A DNA stretch of 64,000 nt from CAVPTL01 sp963794415. GTDB lineage: Bacteria > Actinomycetota > Thermoleophilia > Gaiellales > JAICJC01. The translations under genes and the position numbers were made by a program. The notes under the pieces were generated by a model. That model did no database searches. It was not told where the DNA came from and was given only the letters and a program-made list of their open reading frames with translations. Each line of letters starts with the position of its first letter. The first letter of the stretch is position 1. Below are positions 35,878-47,455 of this stretch, in pieces. The stretch is taken from positions 496,001-560,000 of the forward strand of contig CAWCDI010000001.1 of assembly GCA_963794415.1 (NCBI GenBank). The letters are read 5' to 3'.

Positions 35878-36756
35878 ATGCTGCGTGTGGTTGTTTGCGC
35901 AATCGCACTGTCGGCAGGAGTCGGTCTCTGGATGGCGCCGCCGGCTCACGCCGACGTCGTTTCCTGGGGCCTTGACCGCGTTAAGCAGGACAAGATTGTC
36001 CTGGAAAAGGCCGAAAAGCATCAGTACTGGGCGACGCGAAACCACTACCACGTGGTGGGCCTGCACAGGTGGCTCCTGGAGCACCTCAAAAAGCAGCAGA
36101 AGCGCCACCAGATGCAGCGCGCGCTGCAGCTCCCGGCGTCATCGGCGAGCGTCATCCACCGGCTCTCGAAGCGATTGGCGCGCACCGAGTACAAGCTCAA
36201 GACGTGGGGGAAGGTGCGCGTGCGGCTGGCCCGCAAGGTGCATTACAAGCATGCCCGCATGGTGGGCATGAAGCAGTGGGTGGACGGCGTCATCGCCCGC
36301 CGGGCCGCGGCGCAGGCAAAGCGGGCACAGGAAATTCTGGCGGCCATCGCCAGGAACGATCAGAAGGCGACGTCGAAGAAGGTGGGCGACGCGACTCCGG
36401 GCGATCGCGCGGTCCAGGCTGCGCTCACGCAGCTCGGAGTGCCCTACGTCTGGGGCGGGGAGACGCCCGGCAAGGCGTTCGACTGCTCAGGGCTCGTCCA
36501 GTGGGCCTGGGCGCAGGAGGGCGTCTCGCTCGTGCACTTCGCCGCCACGCAGGCCACCGAGGGCACGCCCGTGGCGATCGCCGACCTTCAGCCGGGCGAC
36601 CTGGTGTTCTTCGAGCATCCCATCGGCCACGTCGCCATGTACGTCGGCGGCGGCATCCTCATCGAGGCGCCTCAGACAGGCGACGTCGTCAAGCTGACCC
36701 ACCTGGACGATTCCTGGCACGTCGCCAATTACGTATCCGCTGTTCGGCCTGGCTGA
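35878..36756 (+). CDS. Secreted NlpC/P60 cell-wall hydrolase
   Basis: 292-residue exported endopeptidase. Signal peptide LRVVVCAIALSAGVGLWMAP ending PAHA, then about 140 residues of strongly basic helical sequence (KHQYWATRNHYHVVGLHRWL) unlike usual linkers, then the NlpC/P60 domain with FDCSGLVQWAW (catalytic Cys), IGHVAMYVGGG (His) and LIEAPQTGDVV. The ATG at 35878 has GGGGG 7 bases upstream; ATG 35857, just after a CATAAT box, is an alternative start. The basic N-terminal region may bind anionic wall polymers. Confidence 0.9.
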   Translation: MLRVVVCAIALSAGVGLWMAPPAHADVVSWGLDRVKQDKIVLEKAEKHQYWATRNHYHVVGLHRWLLEHLKKQQKRHQMQRALQLPASSASVIHRLSKRLARTEYKLKTWGKVRVRLARKVHYKHARMVGMKQWVDGVIARRAAAQAKRAQEILAAIARNDQKATSKKVGDATPGDRAVQAALTQLGVPYVWGGETPGKAFDCSGLVQWAWAQEGVSLVHFAATQATEGTPVAIADLQPGDLVFFEHPIGHVAMYVGGGILIEAPQTGDVVKLTHLDDSWHVANYVSAVRPG

Positions 36757-37360
36757 CGGCGTCTATCCCGTGGTTGTAGAGCTCGGTTGCCTGATGCCGC
36801 GCTATTCTCTCGTCATGAGTGACTCGCGCAATCTGCCGCCTGACGCGCCGCTGCAGAAGACCGCCGCCACCGGGCTCGAAGTCCCTGTGCCCGAGCGGGA
36901 CGGCTTCTTCGCGGACCTCGGCCGGGCGTGCGGCCGCAACGACGTCGGGGACGGGGGCGGGGACGCCGGCAAGCCGGCCGCGGATCAGGGTTGAGATCCG
37001 CCACGCCGTCTTGTAGGTGACGCCCAGCTCGCGCTCGAGCTGCTTCACCGAGATGTCGCCGCCGGTCGCCGAGATCAGGTAGATCGCGGTGAACCAGAGC
37101 TGGAGCGACGTGGTCGACTTGTGGAAGATGGTGCCCGCCGTCGGCTGGATGTGGTGGCCGCAGGTGGTGCACGTCCACGACTGGCGCTTCTGCGCGGTGG
37201 CGTAGCGCTTGAACCGCTGCACCGACTGGCACTTGGGGCACTCCGCGTGCTCGCCGTCGGCGGCCGCATAGCCCGTGCGCCAGAGGTACTCGAGGCACGC
37301 GTCGTGGTCGGGGAAGTCTTCCCGGAACTGCGTGAGCGGATAGGGCTCGTGGCGCGCCAT
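36689..37360 (-). pseudogene. IS1595-type transposase fragment (zinc ribbon and HTH only)
   Basis: The first 120 residues match the N-terminus of IS1595-family transposases: FREDFPDHDACLEYLWRTGY, a zinc ribbon with CPKC and CTTC, then TGGDISVKQLERELGVTYKT and AWRISTLIRG. The following DDE (RNase H) catalytic domain, with its usual VEVDET start, is missing. After about position 36990 the frame stays open to 36689 but reads as low-complexity sequence and runs into the NlpC/P60 gene. No inverted repeats or target duplication were seen. A decayed or domesticated fragment. Confidence 0.6.
36815..36994 (+). CDS. Possible small protein (59 aa), unrecognised
   Basis: ORF beginning SDSRNLPPDAPLQKTAATGL and continuing with EVPVPERDGFFADLGRA. 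Third codon positions are almost all G or C over the first 40 codons, unlike a random frame, and TATTCT lies 6 bases before the ATG (leaderless). It occupies the strand opposite the degraded tail of the IS1595-type gene. It may be a real small gene truncated by the insertion event, or chance. No function can be suggested. Confidence 0.3.
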   Translation: MSDSRNLPPDAPLQKTAATGLEVPVPERDGFFADLGRACGRNDVGDGGGDAGKPAADQG

Positions 37361-37497
37361 GGCCGCACCATACCGCGGATCCTCTACCTGTAGGGGATAT
37401 CCGCATGCCTGTGTGCGCCGTCACAGCTGCAACGAATCTCCCATCTGGCAGCGATAGCTTCACCGCGACGGCGGCGAAACTGAATGACGGTTCAACC

Positions 37498-37526
37498 TTG
37501 ACGCGTGCCGCTGGTTTGTGTTTGAT
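37498..37526 (+). promoter_or_regulatory. Promoter of the peptide ABC transporter operon
   Basis: TTGACG (37498-37503) and TTTGAT (37521-37526) are 17 bases apart. AGGAGG at 37536-37541 then precedes the GTG start at 37547. The -10 hexamer is weak. Confidence 0.4.
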
Positions 37527-37546
37527 CGGCCAATCAGGAGGCGTTT

Positions 37547-39463
37547 GTGAAGATCGGGAGACGGGTGCCGGCGCGCGCGCTGGCAGGACTTGTGCTGATG
37601 ATCGCGGTGCTCGCGGCCGGAGGGTCGGCGGCGTTCGCTGCAGACAACTCGACCACCAGCTCGAGCAACCTCTCGACCGACTTCCGGGTCGGCTACAGCG
37701 ACGACATCGACTTCCAGGCCAACATCTTCGCCTCGTACAACTCGACGCCGTACTTCATGTTCACCGAGGTGTACGACCTGCTCCTGAACTACGACGTCGC
37801 CACCGGAGCCCCCGACCTGAAGAACTCCCCGGCCTACAAGTACAAGGAGTCGAAGGACGGGCTGACGATCACCTACTGGCTGCACCCCAACATGAAGTGG
37901 TCGGACGGCAAGCCGTTCACTGCCGCCGACGTGGTGTGGTCGTACAACCACGCGGCGCTCGGCAACGTCAACTCCACGCCGACCCAGAACATCAAGAGCG
38001 TGACGGCGCTCAGCCCCACGAAGGTGCAGATCAAGATGAAGCGCTACGACGCCGGGATCCTCTCGGCGTTCGTCCCGATCGTCCCCAAGCACATCTGGGC
38101 CCCGTACGGCACGAGCTCGGCCAAGCTGACGCACTTCAACCCGTGCTGCCCGATGGTGGGATCCGGCCCGTTCACCGTCCAGTCGATCAACGACAACGGC
38201 ACGAGCGTGATGGTGCCCAACAAGTACTTCTACCGCAAGAAGGCGCTCCCGGGGCACATCAAGCGCATCCTCCTCATCAAGTACGACGACCAGGACGCCG
38301 AGAAGCGCGACCTCGAGCTGGGCCAGCTCGACGCGGTCAACGACGGCAAGACCACGTGGTCGAACGAGTTTCGCAAGGAGCAGGACGTGAAGTTCTGGTC
38401 GACTCCCGCCCCGGGGTTCGACGAGATCGCCTTCAACATGTGCCCGCCCCAGGGATCGCCCAGCTGCACCGGCCCCGCGCCCAGCGTCCATACGGCCGTG
38501 GTGCAGGACATCGCCATCCGCCGGGCGCTCAGCTTCGCGATCGACCGAAACCAGATCGTGCACTCGGTGTACAACGGCATCTATCAGCCGGGCACCGGCA
38601 TCATCTCGCCGTTCTATGCGCCGAGGGGATACTTCACCACCTACCAGAACGACCCGGAGATCTACTACACCTACAACCCGCAGAAGGCCCAGCAGGTGCT
38701 GGCGCAGGGCGGGTGGAAGTGCCCGCCCATGGGGTCGGGCGGGGTGTGCACGAAGAACGGCCAGAAGGCGGAGTTCACGCTCGACCTACGCTCGGACGAC
38801 TCCCAGCAGCAGCAGGCGGGCCTGCGGATCCAGGCCGAGGCGCGCGAGGTGGGCATCAAGATCGACATCCGGATCGAGACCGAGGACGCGCTGAACGCGC
38901 AGATCTACAAGGAGACGAGCTCGAAGAAGCCCGCCGACTCGGGGAAGTACGAGCCCGCCTACGACGCGTTCATGTGGGGCTGGTTCGGCGACATCCCCAC
39001 CCCTGACTACGACTTCCAGGTGCTCACGTGCGGCAACCCGTCGGCAGACGCGATGTGGTGCAACCACAAGTACACGAAGCTGGTGAACGAGGCCGGCAGC
39101 ACCAAGAACTTCAAGCACCGCGTGGCGCTCCTCCACCAGGCCGAGAAGATCGAGCTGGCCCAGTCGCCGTACGTGATCGTCGACTTCGGGCCCTACATGG
39201 TGGCGACGCGCACCGACACGTGGACGAACTGGGCCCTCTCGCCCACCAACGGCGGTCAGCCGTTCGGGTTCAGCTGGGTGCAGCTGCAGGAGATCCTGCC
39301 CGGCCAGAAGGCGAGCTCCAACTACAAGGGGACGGCCTACGTGATCGCGTTCATGGTGGGGGTCACGGCGCTCGTGGTGGGCGTCGGCTGGTACCGGCGC
39401 CGCCGCGAGGAGCACCAGCCGTTCGAGCTGCCGCCGCCGGGCGAGCCGAAAGCGGCCGTCTGA
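37547..39463 (+). CDS. Peptide/nickel-type ABC transporter substrate-binding protein (family 5) with C-terminal membrane anchor
   Basis: Extracellular solute-binding protein, 638 residues. Export signal ALAGLVLMIAVLAAGGSAAF; family 5 core with LTITYWLHPNMKWSDGKPFT and AADVVWSYNHA, and RRALSFAIDRNQIVHSVYNG. It has no lipobox cysteine. Instead it ends in one transmembrane helix (VIAFMVGVTALVVGVGWYRR) and a short charged tail, so it is anchored at the C-terminus, which is unusual for this family. GTG start with AGGAGG 5 bases upstream. First gene of a five-gene operon. Confidence 0.9.
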   Translation: MKIGRRVPARALAGLVLMIAVLAAGGSAAFAADNSTTSSSNLSTDFRVGYSDDIDFQANIFASYNSTPYFMFTEVYDLLLNYDVATGAPDLKNSPAYKYKESKDGLTITYWLHPNMKWSDGKPFTAADVVWSYNHAALGNVNSTPTQNIKSVTALSPTKVQIKMKRYDAGILSAFVPIVPKHIWAPYGTSSAKLTHFNPCCPMVGSGPFTVQSINDNGTSVMVPNKYFYRKKALPGHIKRILLIKYDDQDAEKRDLELGQLDAVNDGKTTWSNEFRKEQDVKFWSTPAPGFDEIAFNMCPPQGSPSCTGPAPSVHTAVVQDIAIRRALSFAIDRNQIVHSVYNGIYQPGTGIISPFYAPRGYFTTYQNDPEIYYTYNPQKAQQVLAQGGWKCPPMGSGGVCTKNGQKAEFTLDLRSDDSQQQQAGLRIQAEAREVGIKIDIRIETEDALNAQIYKETSSKKPADSGKYEPAYDAFMWGWFGDIPTPDYDFQVLTCGNPSADAMWCNHKYTKLVNEAGSTKNFKHRVALLHQAEKIELAQSPYVIVDFGPYMVATRTDTWTNWALSPTNGGQPFGFSWVQLQEILPGQKASSNYKGTAYVIAFMVGVTALVVGVGWYRRRREEHQPFELPPPGEPKAAV

Positions 39464-40422
39464 TGAACTTCGCGATGAAGAAGATCGCGTTCGCCTTCGG
39501 CACGCTCGTGTTCGTGCTGGTGTTCAACTTCTTCCTCTTCCGCGTTGCCAGCAACCCCAAGGACGACCTGATCCGCGGTAACCAGCGGCTCAGCGAGGCA
39601 GGCCGTGAGCGGCTCATCAAGGAGCGCGGGCTCGACAAGGGCTACGTGGCGCAGTTTCGGATCTACGTGGACGAGACGCTGCACGGGGACTTCGGCACCA
39701 GCTTCGAGACCAACGAGCCCGTGTCCACCATGATCTGGAAGGCGCTTCCCAACACGCTCATCCTGGTGGGCATCTCGACGATCCTCGCGACCATCATCGG
39801 ATCCTGGCTGGGCATCCTCTCGGCGGCTGCGCGCGGGTCGAAGACCGACACGGGAGTGGTGCAGTCGTCGCTCTTCTTCTATGCCATGCCCGACTTCTGG
39901 GCGGGGATGATCCTGATCTGGTTCTTCGCGGTGGTGGTCGGGCTCTTCCCGACGGGCCAGAAGTCGGAGCCTGGGGGGACGTTCTCTACACTGGGGTACA
40001 CCTGGAACGTGGCCCAGCATGCGGCGCTGCCCATCATCGCGCTCACGATCGGCATCATCGGCCAGTACGTGGTGATCATGCGATCCTCGCTTGCAGACAC
40101 GCTGGGTGAGGACTTCGTGGTGACGGCCCGGGCGATCGGCCTGCCGCGCCACAGGGTGCTCCGGCGGGCCACCCGAAACGCGATCCTGCCGGTGGTGGCG
40201 CTCTCGGCCATCAGCTTCGGCTTCGTCATCTCGGGCGCCACCGTGATCGAGGCGCTCTTCTCGTGGCCGGGCATGGGCGACCTCTCCTACAAGGCCATCC
40301 AGAACAACGACTACCCGGTGATGCAGGCGGTGTTCCTGGTCGCCTCGTTCGCCGTGATCATCGCCAATCTCTTCGCCGACCTGGCCTACACCTATCTCGA
40401 TCCGCGAGTGAGGAACTCCTGA
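39463..40422 (+). CDS. Peptide ABC transporter permease, DppB/OppB type
   Basis: Membrane permease of 319 residues and about six helices. It begins MKKIAFAFGTLVFVLVFNFF and has the OppB/DppB periplasmic insert (RERGLDKGYVAQFRIY). The EAA loop that docks with the ATPase is VVTARAIGLPRHRVLRRATR. The ATG overlaps the preceding stop (TGATG). Confidence 0.94.
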   Translation: MNFAMKKIAFAFGTLVFVLVFNFFLFRVASNPKDDLIRGNQRLSEAGRERLIKERGLDKGYVAQFRIYVDETLHGDFGTSFETNEPVSTMIWKALPNTLILVGISTILATIIGSWLGILSAAARGSKTDTGVVQSSLFFYAMPDFWAGMILIWFFAVVVGLFPTGQKSEPGGTFSTLGYTWNVAQHAALPIIALTIGIIGQYVVIMRSSLADTLGEDFVVTARAIGLPRHRVLRRATRNAILPVVALSAISFGFVISGATVIEALFSWPGMGDLSYKAIQNNDYPVMQAVFLVASFAVIIANLFADLAYTYLDPRVRNS

Positions 40423-41378
40423 TGGCAGTCGAGACCGCAGACACCGTTGCCGAGCGCGCCCGGCGCGTCTCCAATCCCAGCTTCCTCGCCCGCTTCTGGA
40501 GCGGCACGGTGCGCTGGTTCAAGCTGCTCTGCGAGCACAAGAGCGGGCTGATCGGGCTCATCCTGCTGGCGTTCTTCGTGGTGATCGCCATCATCGGGCC
40601 GTGGATCGCGCCGCAGGATCCGGCGGCGTCCTCGTCATACACCGACCACATCCTGCAGGCGCCGAGCTCCGCGCACTGGCTCGGCACGGAGGAGAACGGC
40701 CGCGACGTGCTCTCGCTGCTCATCCTGGGCACGCGCGTGTCGCTGATCGTGGGCGTCGCGGCGGCCATCGTCTCGGTGCTCATCGGCGGCGCCTGCGGGA
40801 TCGCAGCCGGCTACTTCGGCGGCGCGGTGGACAACGGCCTCACGGCGCTCGACGACTGGTTCCTGGTGATCCCGTTCCTGCCGCTTGCCATCGTCCTGGT
40901 CGCGCTGCTGCAGGGCCGGGCCGAGAGCCTGCCGTTCGGCAAGATCTCCATCGTCATCCTCGTGATCGGCGTGACCGGGTGGGCCGGCACGTCGCGCATC
41001 ATCAGATCGCAGGTGCTCTCGGTGAAGGAGCGCCAGTTCGTGGAGCGGTCAAAGGCGCTCGGGGCCTCGGAGTGGTGGATCCTGCGCAAGCAGATCCTGC
41101 CCAACGTGCTGCCGCTGATCTTCGCCAACACGGTGCTGATCGTGGCCCTCGCGATCCTCTCGGAGTCAACGCTCTCGTTCCTGGGCCTGGGCGACCTCAC
41201 GCACCCGTCGTGGGGCGCGCTCCTCGACAGCGCCAACAACTCGGGTGCGGTCTCCTCCGGCGCGTGGTGGTACTTCATCCCGCCGGGCATCTGCATCTGC
41301 CTGCTGGTGATGGGCTTCACGCTGGTCGGCTATGCGATCGAGGAGATCGTGAACCCCCGCCTCAGGGAGCGCCGCTAG
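40422..41378 (+). CDS. Peptide ABC transporter permease, DppC/OppC type
   Basis: Second permease, 318 residues. The N-terminal OppC segment is HKSGLIGLILLAFFVVIAII; APSSAHWLGTEENGRDVLSL is typical of DppC, and the EAA loop is VERSKALGASEWWILRKQIL. The ATG overlaps the DppB stop by one base (TGATG), so the two permeases are translationally coupled. Confidence 0.94.
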   Translation: MAVETADTVAERARRVSNPSFLARFWSGTVRWFKLLCEHKSGLIGLILLAFFVVIAIIGPWIAPQDPAASSSYTDHILQAPSSAHWLGTEENGRDVLSLLILGTRVSLIVGVAAAIVSVLIGGACGIAAGYFGGAVDNGLTALDDWFLVIPFLPLAIVLVALLQGRAESLPFGKISIVILVIGVTGWAGTSRIIRSQVLSVKERQFVERSKALGASEWWILRKQILPNVLPLIFANTVLIVALAILSESTLSFLGLGDLTHPSWGALLDSANNSGAVSSGAWWYFIPPGICICLLVMGFTLVGYAIEEIVNPRLRERR

Positions 41379-43464
<2,086 letters not shown>

Positions 43465-43481
<17 letters not shown>

Positions 43482-44715
43482 AGGCCGGCGCGAGCTCGTG
43501 GGCATGTGCCTGCACCTTCGCCAGCGCCTCGACCGTGTCGTGCACGCCGCGCAGGCCGTCGCGGAAGATGGCCTCGTCCAGGTACACGGCCTCGCGCAGC
43601 GCGGCCTGCTCGGCCACCGGGAAGCTCATCCGCGCAGGATCCAGCCGGTCTGCGTGCACCACCGGCACCGGCAGCCGCGAGAGGGACGGCTGGAACAGGT
43701 CGTAGTGGCTCATCGGCGGATACTGGATCTCGGCGGGGATGCCCTCGGCCTCGAGCGCCTCGACCACCCGCACGTTGCCGGCACCCGCGAAGCCATCCTC
43801 CTCGACCGCGAAGATGAAGCGGTAGAAGCTGGATCGCGTGATGCGCTCGTCGCGGGGGTAGAGCCGCACCCCGGGGATGTCCGCTGCCAGGCGCTCGAAC
43901 TCGGCCGCGGCGGCCTCGCGCTCGGCCCGCTGGGCCTCGAACCGGGTGAGGCCCTGCACGAGCAGGGCGCACTGCAGCTCGCCGAGCCGGTAGTTCGAGC
44001 CGAAGGTGTACTCCTGCTCGGCCGCGTCCTTCGGCCGGCCGCAGTCGATCAGGGAGTGCGCGCGGCGGGCGAGCGCGTCGTCGGAGGTGAGGAGCGTCCC
44101 GCCCTCGCCGGAGCTCAGGATCTTGCTGGACTGGTGCGAGAACGAGCCGAAGTCGCCGATGCAGCCGGCACCCTTGCCGCTCCACTGCTGGCCGTGGGCG
44201 TGGGCGCAGTCCTCGACCACCCGCAGGTCATGGCGGGCGGCGATCTCCATCAGCCGGTCCATGTCGGCCATCTGCTGGCCCAGGTGCACGGGCATGATCG
44301 CCCGCGTGCGGGGCGTGATGGCCGCCTCGACCGCGGCGGGATCCATCGTGAGGTGGACGGGATCGACATCGACGATCACCGGGAGCGCTCCGGCGGCGAT
44401 GGCGGCGTAGGCCGTCGCGGCAAACGTCAGCGCCGGCACGATCACCTCGTCGCCCCAGCCAATCCCGAGCGCCTTCAGCGCAACCTCCATCGTGACGGTG
44501 CCGTTGACCATCACGATGCCGTGGCCGGCGCCCTGGTAGGCCGCGAACCCGCGTGCGAACTCGCCGGCCTTGGCGCCCGGCTCGGGCCAGCCGCCGACCA
44601 GGCCGCTGCGGACGACCGCCGCCACGGCCTCGACGTCGGTCTCGTCCAGATGCGGCCAGCGCGGGAACGGATCGGTGCGGGTGGGGGTGCCGCCTGTGAT
44701 CGCAAGCACGCTCAT
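43465..44715 (-). CDS. DegT/DnrJ/EryC1/StrS-family aminotransferase
   Basis: PLP enzyme that usually aminates a keto-sugar, 416 residues. Conserved blocks: NGTVTMEVALKALGIGWGDE, VPALTFAATAYAAIAAGALP, VVEDCAHAHGQQWSGKGAGC and the PLP-lysine motif FSHQSSKILSSGEGG. Its location next to a ROK repressor, a sugar importer and a sugar dehydrogenase suggests it works with the Gfo/Idh enzyme to interconvert keto- and amino-sugars or amino-cyclitols. The ATG follows GGAGAG. Divergent from the ROK gene across a palindromic operator. Confidence 0.92.
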
Positions 44716-44781
44716 GGTGGTGCTCTCCTCGGATCGCTTGACTTGTGTCCGGTGAGGAGCCTATCCTCCACCGGTACTTTC

Positions 44782-44794
44782 AGGAAAGTTTCCT
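44782..44794. promoter_or_regulatory. ROK-type operator, copy 2
   Basis: AGGAAAGTTTCCT is a palindrome within TCAGGAAAGTTTCCTTA. It lies between the divergent DegT aminotransferase and ROK-regulator genes, immediately before TACTAT (44795-44800), the likely -10 box of the ROK transcript. It matches the site at 32448-32460, linking the two loci into one regulon, probably under this ROK protein. Confidence 0.7.
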
Positions 44795-44820
44795 TACTAT
44801 ATGCCACCCGGGAGAGAACC

Positions 44821-46032
44821 ACGAGCCCGACGCGCACTTTTGCAGCCGGCACCCCCAGCCTTCTGCGAGCCATCAACGAGCGCACCATCCTCGAGCTGAT
44901 CCGCGACGAGGGCACCATGTCGCGGGCCCAGATGGCCCGGCGCAGCGGGCTGAGCAAGCCCACGGTGTCCCAGGCGCTCGTGAGCCTCACCGATGCCGGC
45001 CTGGTGCTGGAGACAGGGCGCTCGACCGGCCGCAAGGGCCCCGGCGCGGCGCTCTATGCGCTCAATCCGCGATCGGGGTTCGTGGTGGGCATCGACGTCG
45101 GCCGAAACTGGGTGCGCGCGGCGCTGGCAGACATCACCGGCCGCTTCGTCGCCCGTGCGCAGGAGCACGCCGCCCGCACCTCGGACGCGCGCGTGGCTCA
45201 GATCGGCTCGCTCGCCCACCGGCTGGCGGCCGACGCGGGCATCGACTGGAGACAGGTGAACCACGCCACGGTGGGGAGCTCGGGCGTGCTCGATCCCACC
45301 AGCGGCGCGCTTGAGCTTGCGCCCAACATCCCCGGCTGGGGCAGGCACGGGCTGGTCGAGACCATCCGCGATCAGCTGGGTGCCGATGTGAGCTTCGAGA
45401 ACGACGTGAACCTGGCAGCCCTCGGCGAGAGCTGGCGCGGTGCAGGCGCCGGCGTCGCGAACTTCGTCTTCCTCTCGGTGGGCACCGGCGTCGGCCTGGG
45501 CATCGTCATCGGCGGGCGGCTCTTCCGCGGCGCCTACGGGGCTGCAGGCGAGATCGCCTATGCGCCGATCGGGCACGAGGATCCGTACGACCCCGGCGTC
45601 CGGCGCCGCGGAGCGCTCGAGGAGGTGGCCGGCGCAAGCGGCGTGGAGCGCCACGCCCGCGAGCTGGGCATGCAGCCGCCGCTCACCGTCGAGTCGATCT
45701 TCGATCTGGCCCGCTCGGGCGACGCGCTCGCCACGCAGGTGGTGGACGCCGAGGCCGGCCGCATCGCCCTGGCGCTTGCCACCGTCGCGCCGATCCTCGA
45801 TCCCGAGCTCGTGATCCTGGGCGGCGGCATCGCCGGCGGCGCCGGCGACCTGCTCGTGGAGAAGGCCGTGACAGAGCTCGCCCGGCTGTCGCCGTTTCGG
45901 CCGCGGCTGACCGTGTCGCAGCTGGGAGTCGACGCCGTCGTGCACGGCGCTGTGGCCACCGCCCTGGCGGCGGCGCAGGAACAGGTGTTCAATCGCAACC
46001 GTGGTCAAGAACGAAGGGAGATCGTGGTATGA
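44821..46032 (+). CDS. ROK-family transcriptional repressor
   Basis: Sugar-responsive repressor. The N-terminal HTH reads MSRAQMARRSGLSKPTVSQA; the ROK sugar-kinase-like domain has FVVGIDVGRNWVRAALADIT, SVGTGVGLGIVIGG and LVILGGGIAGGAGD. The usual zinc motif of ROK proteins (CxCGxxGC) is missing: VRRRGALEEVAGASG stands in its place. No ATG, GTG or TTG lies in frame after the promoter. The ACG at 44821 is 6 bases after GGGAG and gives a normal N-terminus, so it is either a rare start or a sequence error; the in-frame GTG at 44752 is upstream of the operator. Confidence 0.85.
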   Translation, partial: TSPTRTFAAGTPSLLRAINERTILELIRDEGTMSRAQMARRSGLSKPTVSQALVSLTDAGLVLETGRSTGRKGPGAALYALNPRSGFVVGIDVGRNWVRAALADITGRFVARAQEHAARTSDARVAQIGSLAHRLAADAGIDWRQVNHATVGSSGVLDPTSGALELAPNIPGWGRHGLVETIRDQLGADVSFENDVNLAALGESWRGAGAGVANFVFLSVGTGVGLGIVIGGRLFRGAYGAAGEIAYAPIGHEDPYDPGVRRRGALEEVAGASGVERHARELGMQPPLTVESIFDLARSGDALATQVVDAEAGRIALALATVAPILDPELVILGGGIAGGAGDLLVEKAVTELARLSPFRPRLTVSQLGVDAVVHGAVATALAAAQEQVFNRNRGQERREIVV

Positions 46033-47429
46033 GCAAGCGTCCTTCACTACGACGGCGTACGGGGGCGCGACTGCTTGCGCTCACTGTGACGGCGCTCGCG
46101 CTCGTGGCCGCGACGGCCTGCGGTGGCTCGTCGAGCTCCTCGAGCTCGTCGGCGGCGCCGGGCGCCGGTACCACCGACAAGACCCCGGTCACGCTGGTGC
46201 TCTGGCACCTGTTCGCCGGCGAGGAGTCCAAGCCGTTCAACGAGGCTCTGGCGGGATTCACCAAGAAGTACCCGTGGATCACCATCAAGCAGGAAGTGCA
46301 GCCCAACACCGACGACGACACCTTCGACCCGAACCTGGTGAACGCCATCAACGGCGGCAACTCGCCTGACGTGGCCATGCCGTTCGGCCCCGACTACGTC
46401 GGCCAGTACTGCTCGAGCGGCCTCTGGCAGGATCTGACGCCGTACATGAAGTCCGCCGGCGTCTCGATCTCGAGCTTCGCGCCGGCCGCGGTCACCTACA
46501 CCAACTACGGCGGAAAGCAGTGCGCGCTGCCGTCGCTGACCGATGCCTACGGCCTCTACTACAACACCTCGCTTCTGAAGAACGCCGGGATCCCCGGGCC
46601 GCCCAAGACGATGGACGAGCTGATGGCAGACGCCAAGAAGCTCACCGTGAAGAACTCCGACGGCTCCATCAAGACGGCCGGCTTCGTGCCGCTCAACGAG
46701 TTCAACGAGCTGGGCGCCGCCGATCTGGCCGCCGCCTGGGGCGCGAAGTGGTTCGACTCCGCCGGGAAGGCCCAGATCGCCACCGATCCCGGCTGGACGA
46801 AGGCGTTCATGTGGCAGCGCCAGCTGATCGACTGGTACGGGTACAACAACATCGCCAAGTTCGCGAGCACCTACACCGCGGCCGAGTTCAACAAGGGCAA
46901 CGCCTTCGAGAACGGCCACATCGCGATGGTGTTCGACGGCGAGTGGCGCACGGCGTTCATCGGCCGTGACGTGCCCGGCTTCGGCTACAACACCATCGCG
47001 TTCCCGGCAGCCGATCCCAGCGTCTACGGCGCGGGCAGGGTCGGCGGCACGGTGGTGGGCATCCCCAAGGGCGCCAAGCACCCGGATCAGGCCTGGCTCC
47101 TGGTGAACTACCTCTCGAGCGACACCAACTACCTGGTGACGATGGCAAACGCGCTCGGCAACGTGCCGACCACGGCGGCCTCGGCCAACTCGCCGGATCT
47201 CAAGCAGCCGCGCCAGTTCACCACGTTCGAGCACGTGTGGGCCAACCCGGCGTCGGCCTTCTCGCCGCCGCTGAAGCCCCAGGGCGGTGGCTACGCCAAC
47301 CTGATGAACGCGTTCGAGTCGAAGTGGGAGTCGGGCGCGATCCCGGTCTCCGGCCTGCATGACGCGCTCGTGCAGCTCGACACCGACATCGACAACCAGC
47401 TCGCACAGGGCGACTCATCGGCGCCGTAG
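46029..47429 (+). CDS. Sugar ABC transporter substrate-binding lipoprotein (family 1)
   Basis: Extracellular sugar receptor of 466 residues. Signal peptide and lipobox (LALVAATAC, then GGSSSSSS) predict lipid anchoring at the Cys. The family 1 fold shows in VTLVLWHLFAGEESKPFNEA, GNSPDVAMPFGPDYVGQY and IAMVFDGEWRTAFIG. The ATG overlaps the ROK stop (ATGA) and follows GGGAG, so receptor and repressor are co-expressed. Substrate is probably an amino sugar, cyclitol or oligosaccharide, judged from context only. Confidence 0.93.
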   Translation: MSKRPSLRRRTGARLLALTVTALALVAATACGGSSSSSSSSAAPGAGTTDKTPVTLVLWHLFAGEESKPFNEALAGFTKKYPWITIKQEVQPNTDDDTFDPNLVNAINGGNSPDVAMPFGPDYVGQYCSSGLWQDLTPYMKSAGVSISSFAPAAVTYTNYGGKQCALPSLTDAYGLYYNTSLLKNAGIPGPPKTMDELMADAKKLTVKNSDGSIKTAGFVPLNEFNELGAADLAAAWGAKWFDSAGKAQIATDPGWTKAFMWQRQLIDWYGYNNIAKFASTYTAAEFNKGNAFENGHIAMVFDGEWRTAFIGRDVPGFGYNTIAFPAADPSVYGAGRVGGTVVGIPKGAKHPDQAWLLVNYLSSDTNYLVTMANALGNVPTTAASANSPDLKQPRQFTTFEHVWANPASAFSPPLKPQGGGYANLMNAFESKWESGAIPVSGLHDALVQLDTDIDNQLAQGDSSAP

Positions 47430-47455
47430 CCGAGAACGTCTCTGCGGGAATTCCC

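Noticed and set aside
36770..36814. Upstream extension of the small plus-strand ORF
   Set aside because: The in-frame start at 36770 lies in the 3' flank of the NlpC/P60 gene and lacks any signal; only the part from 36815 has coding-like third positions.
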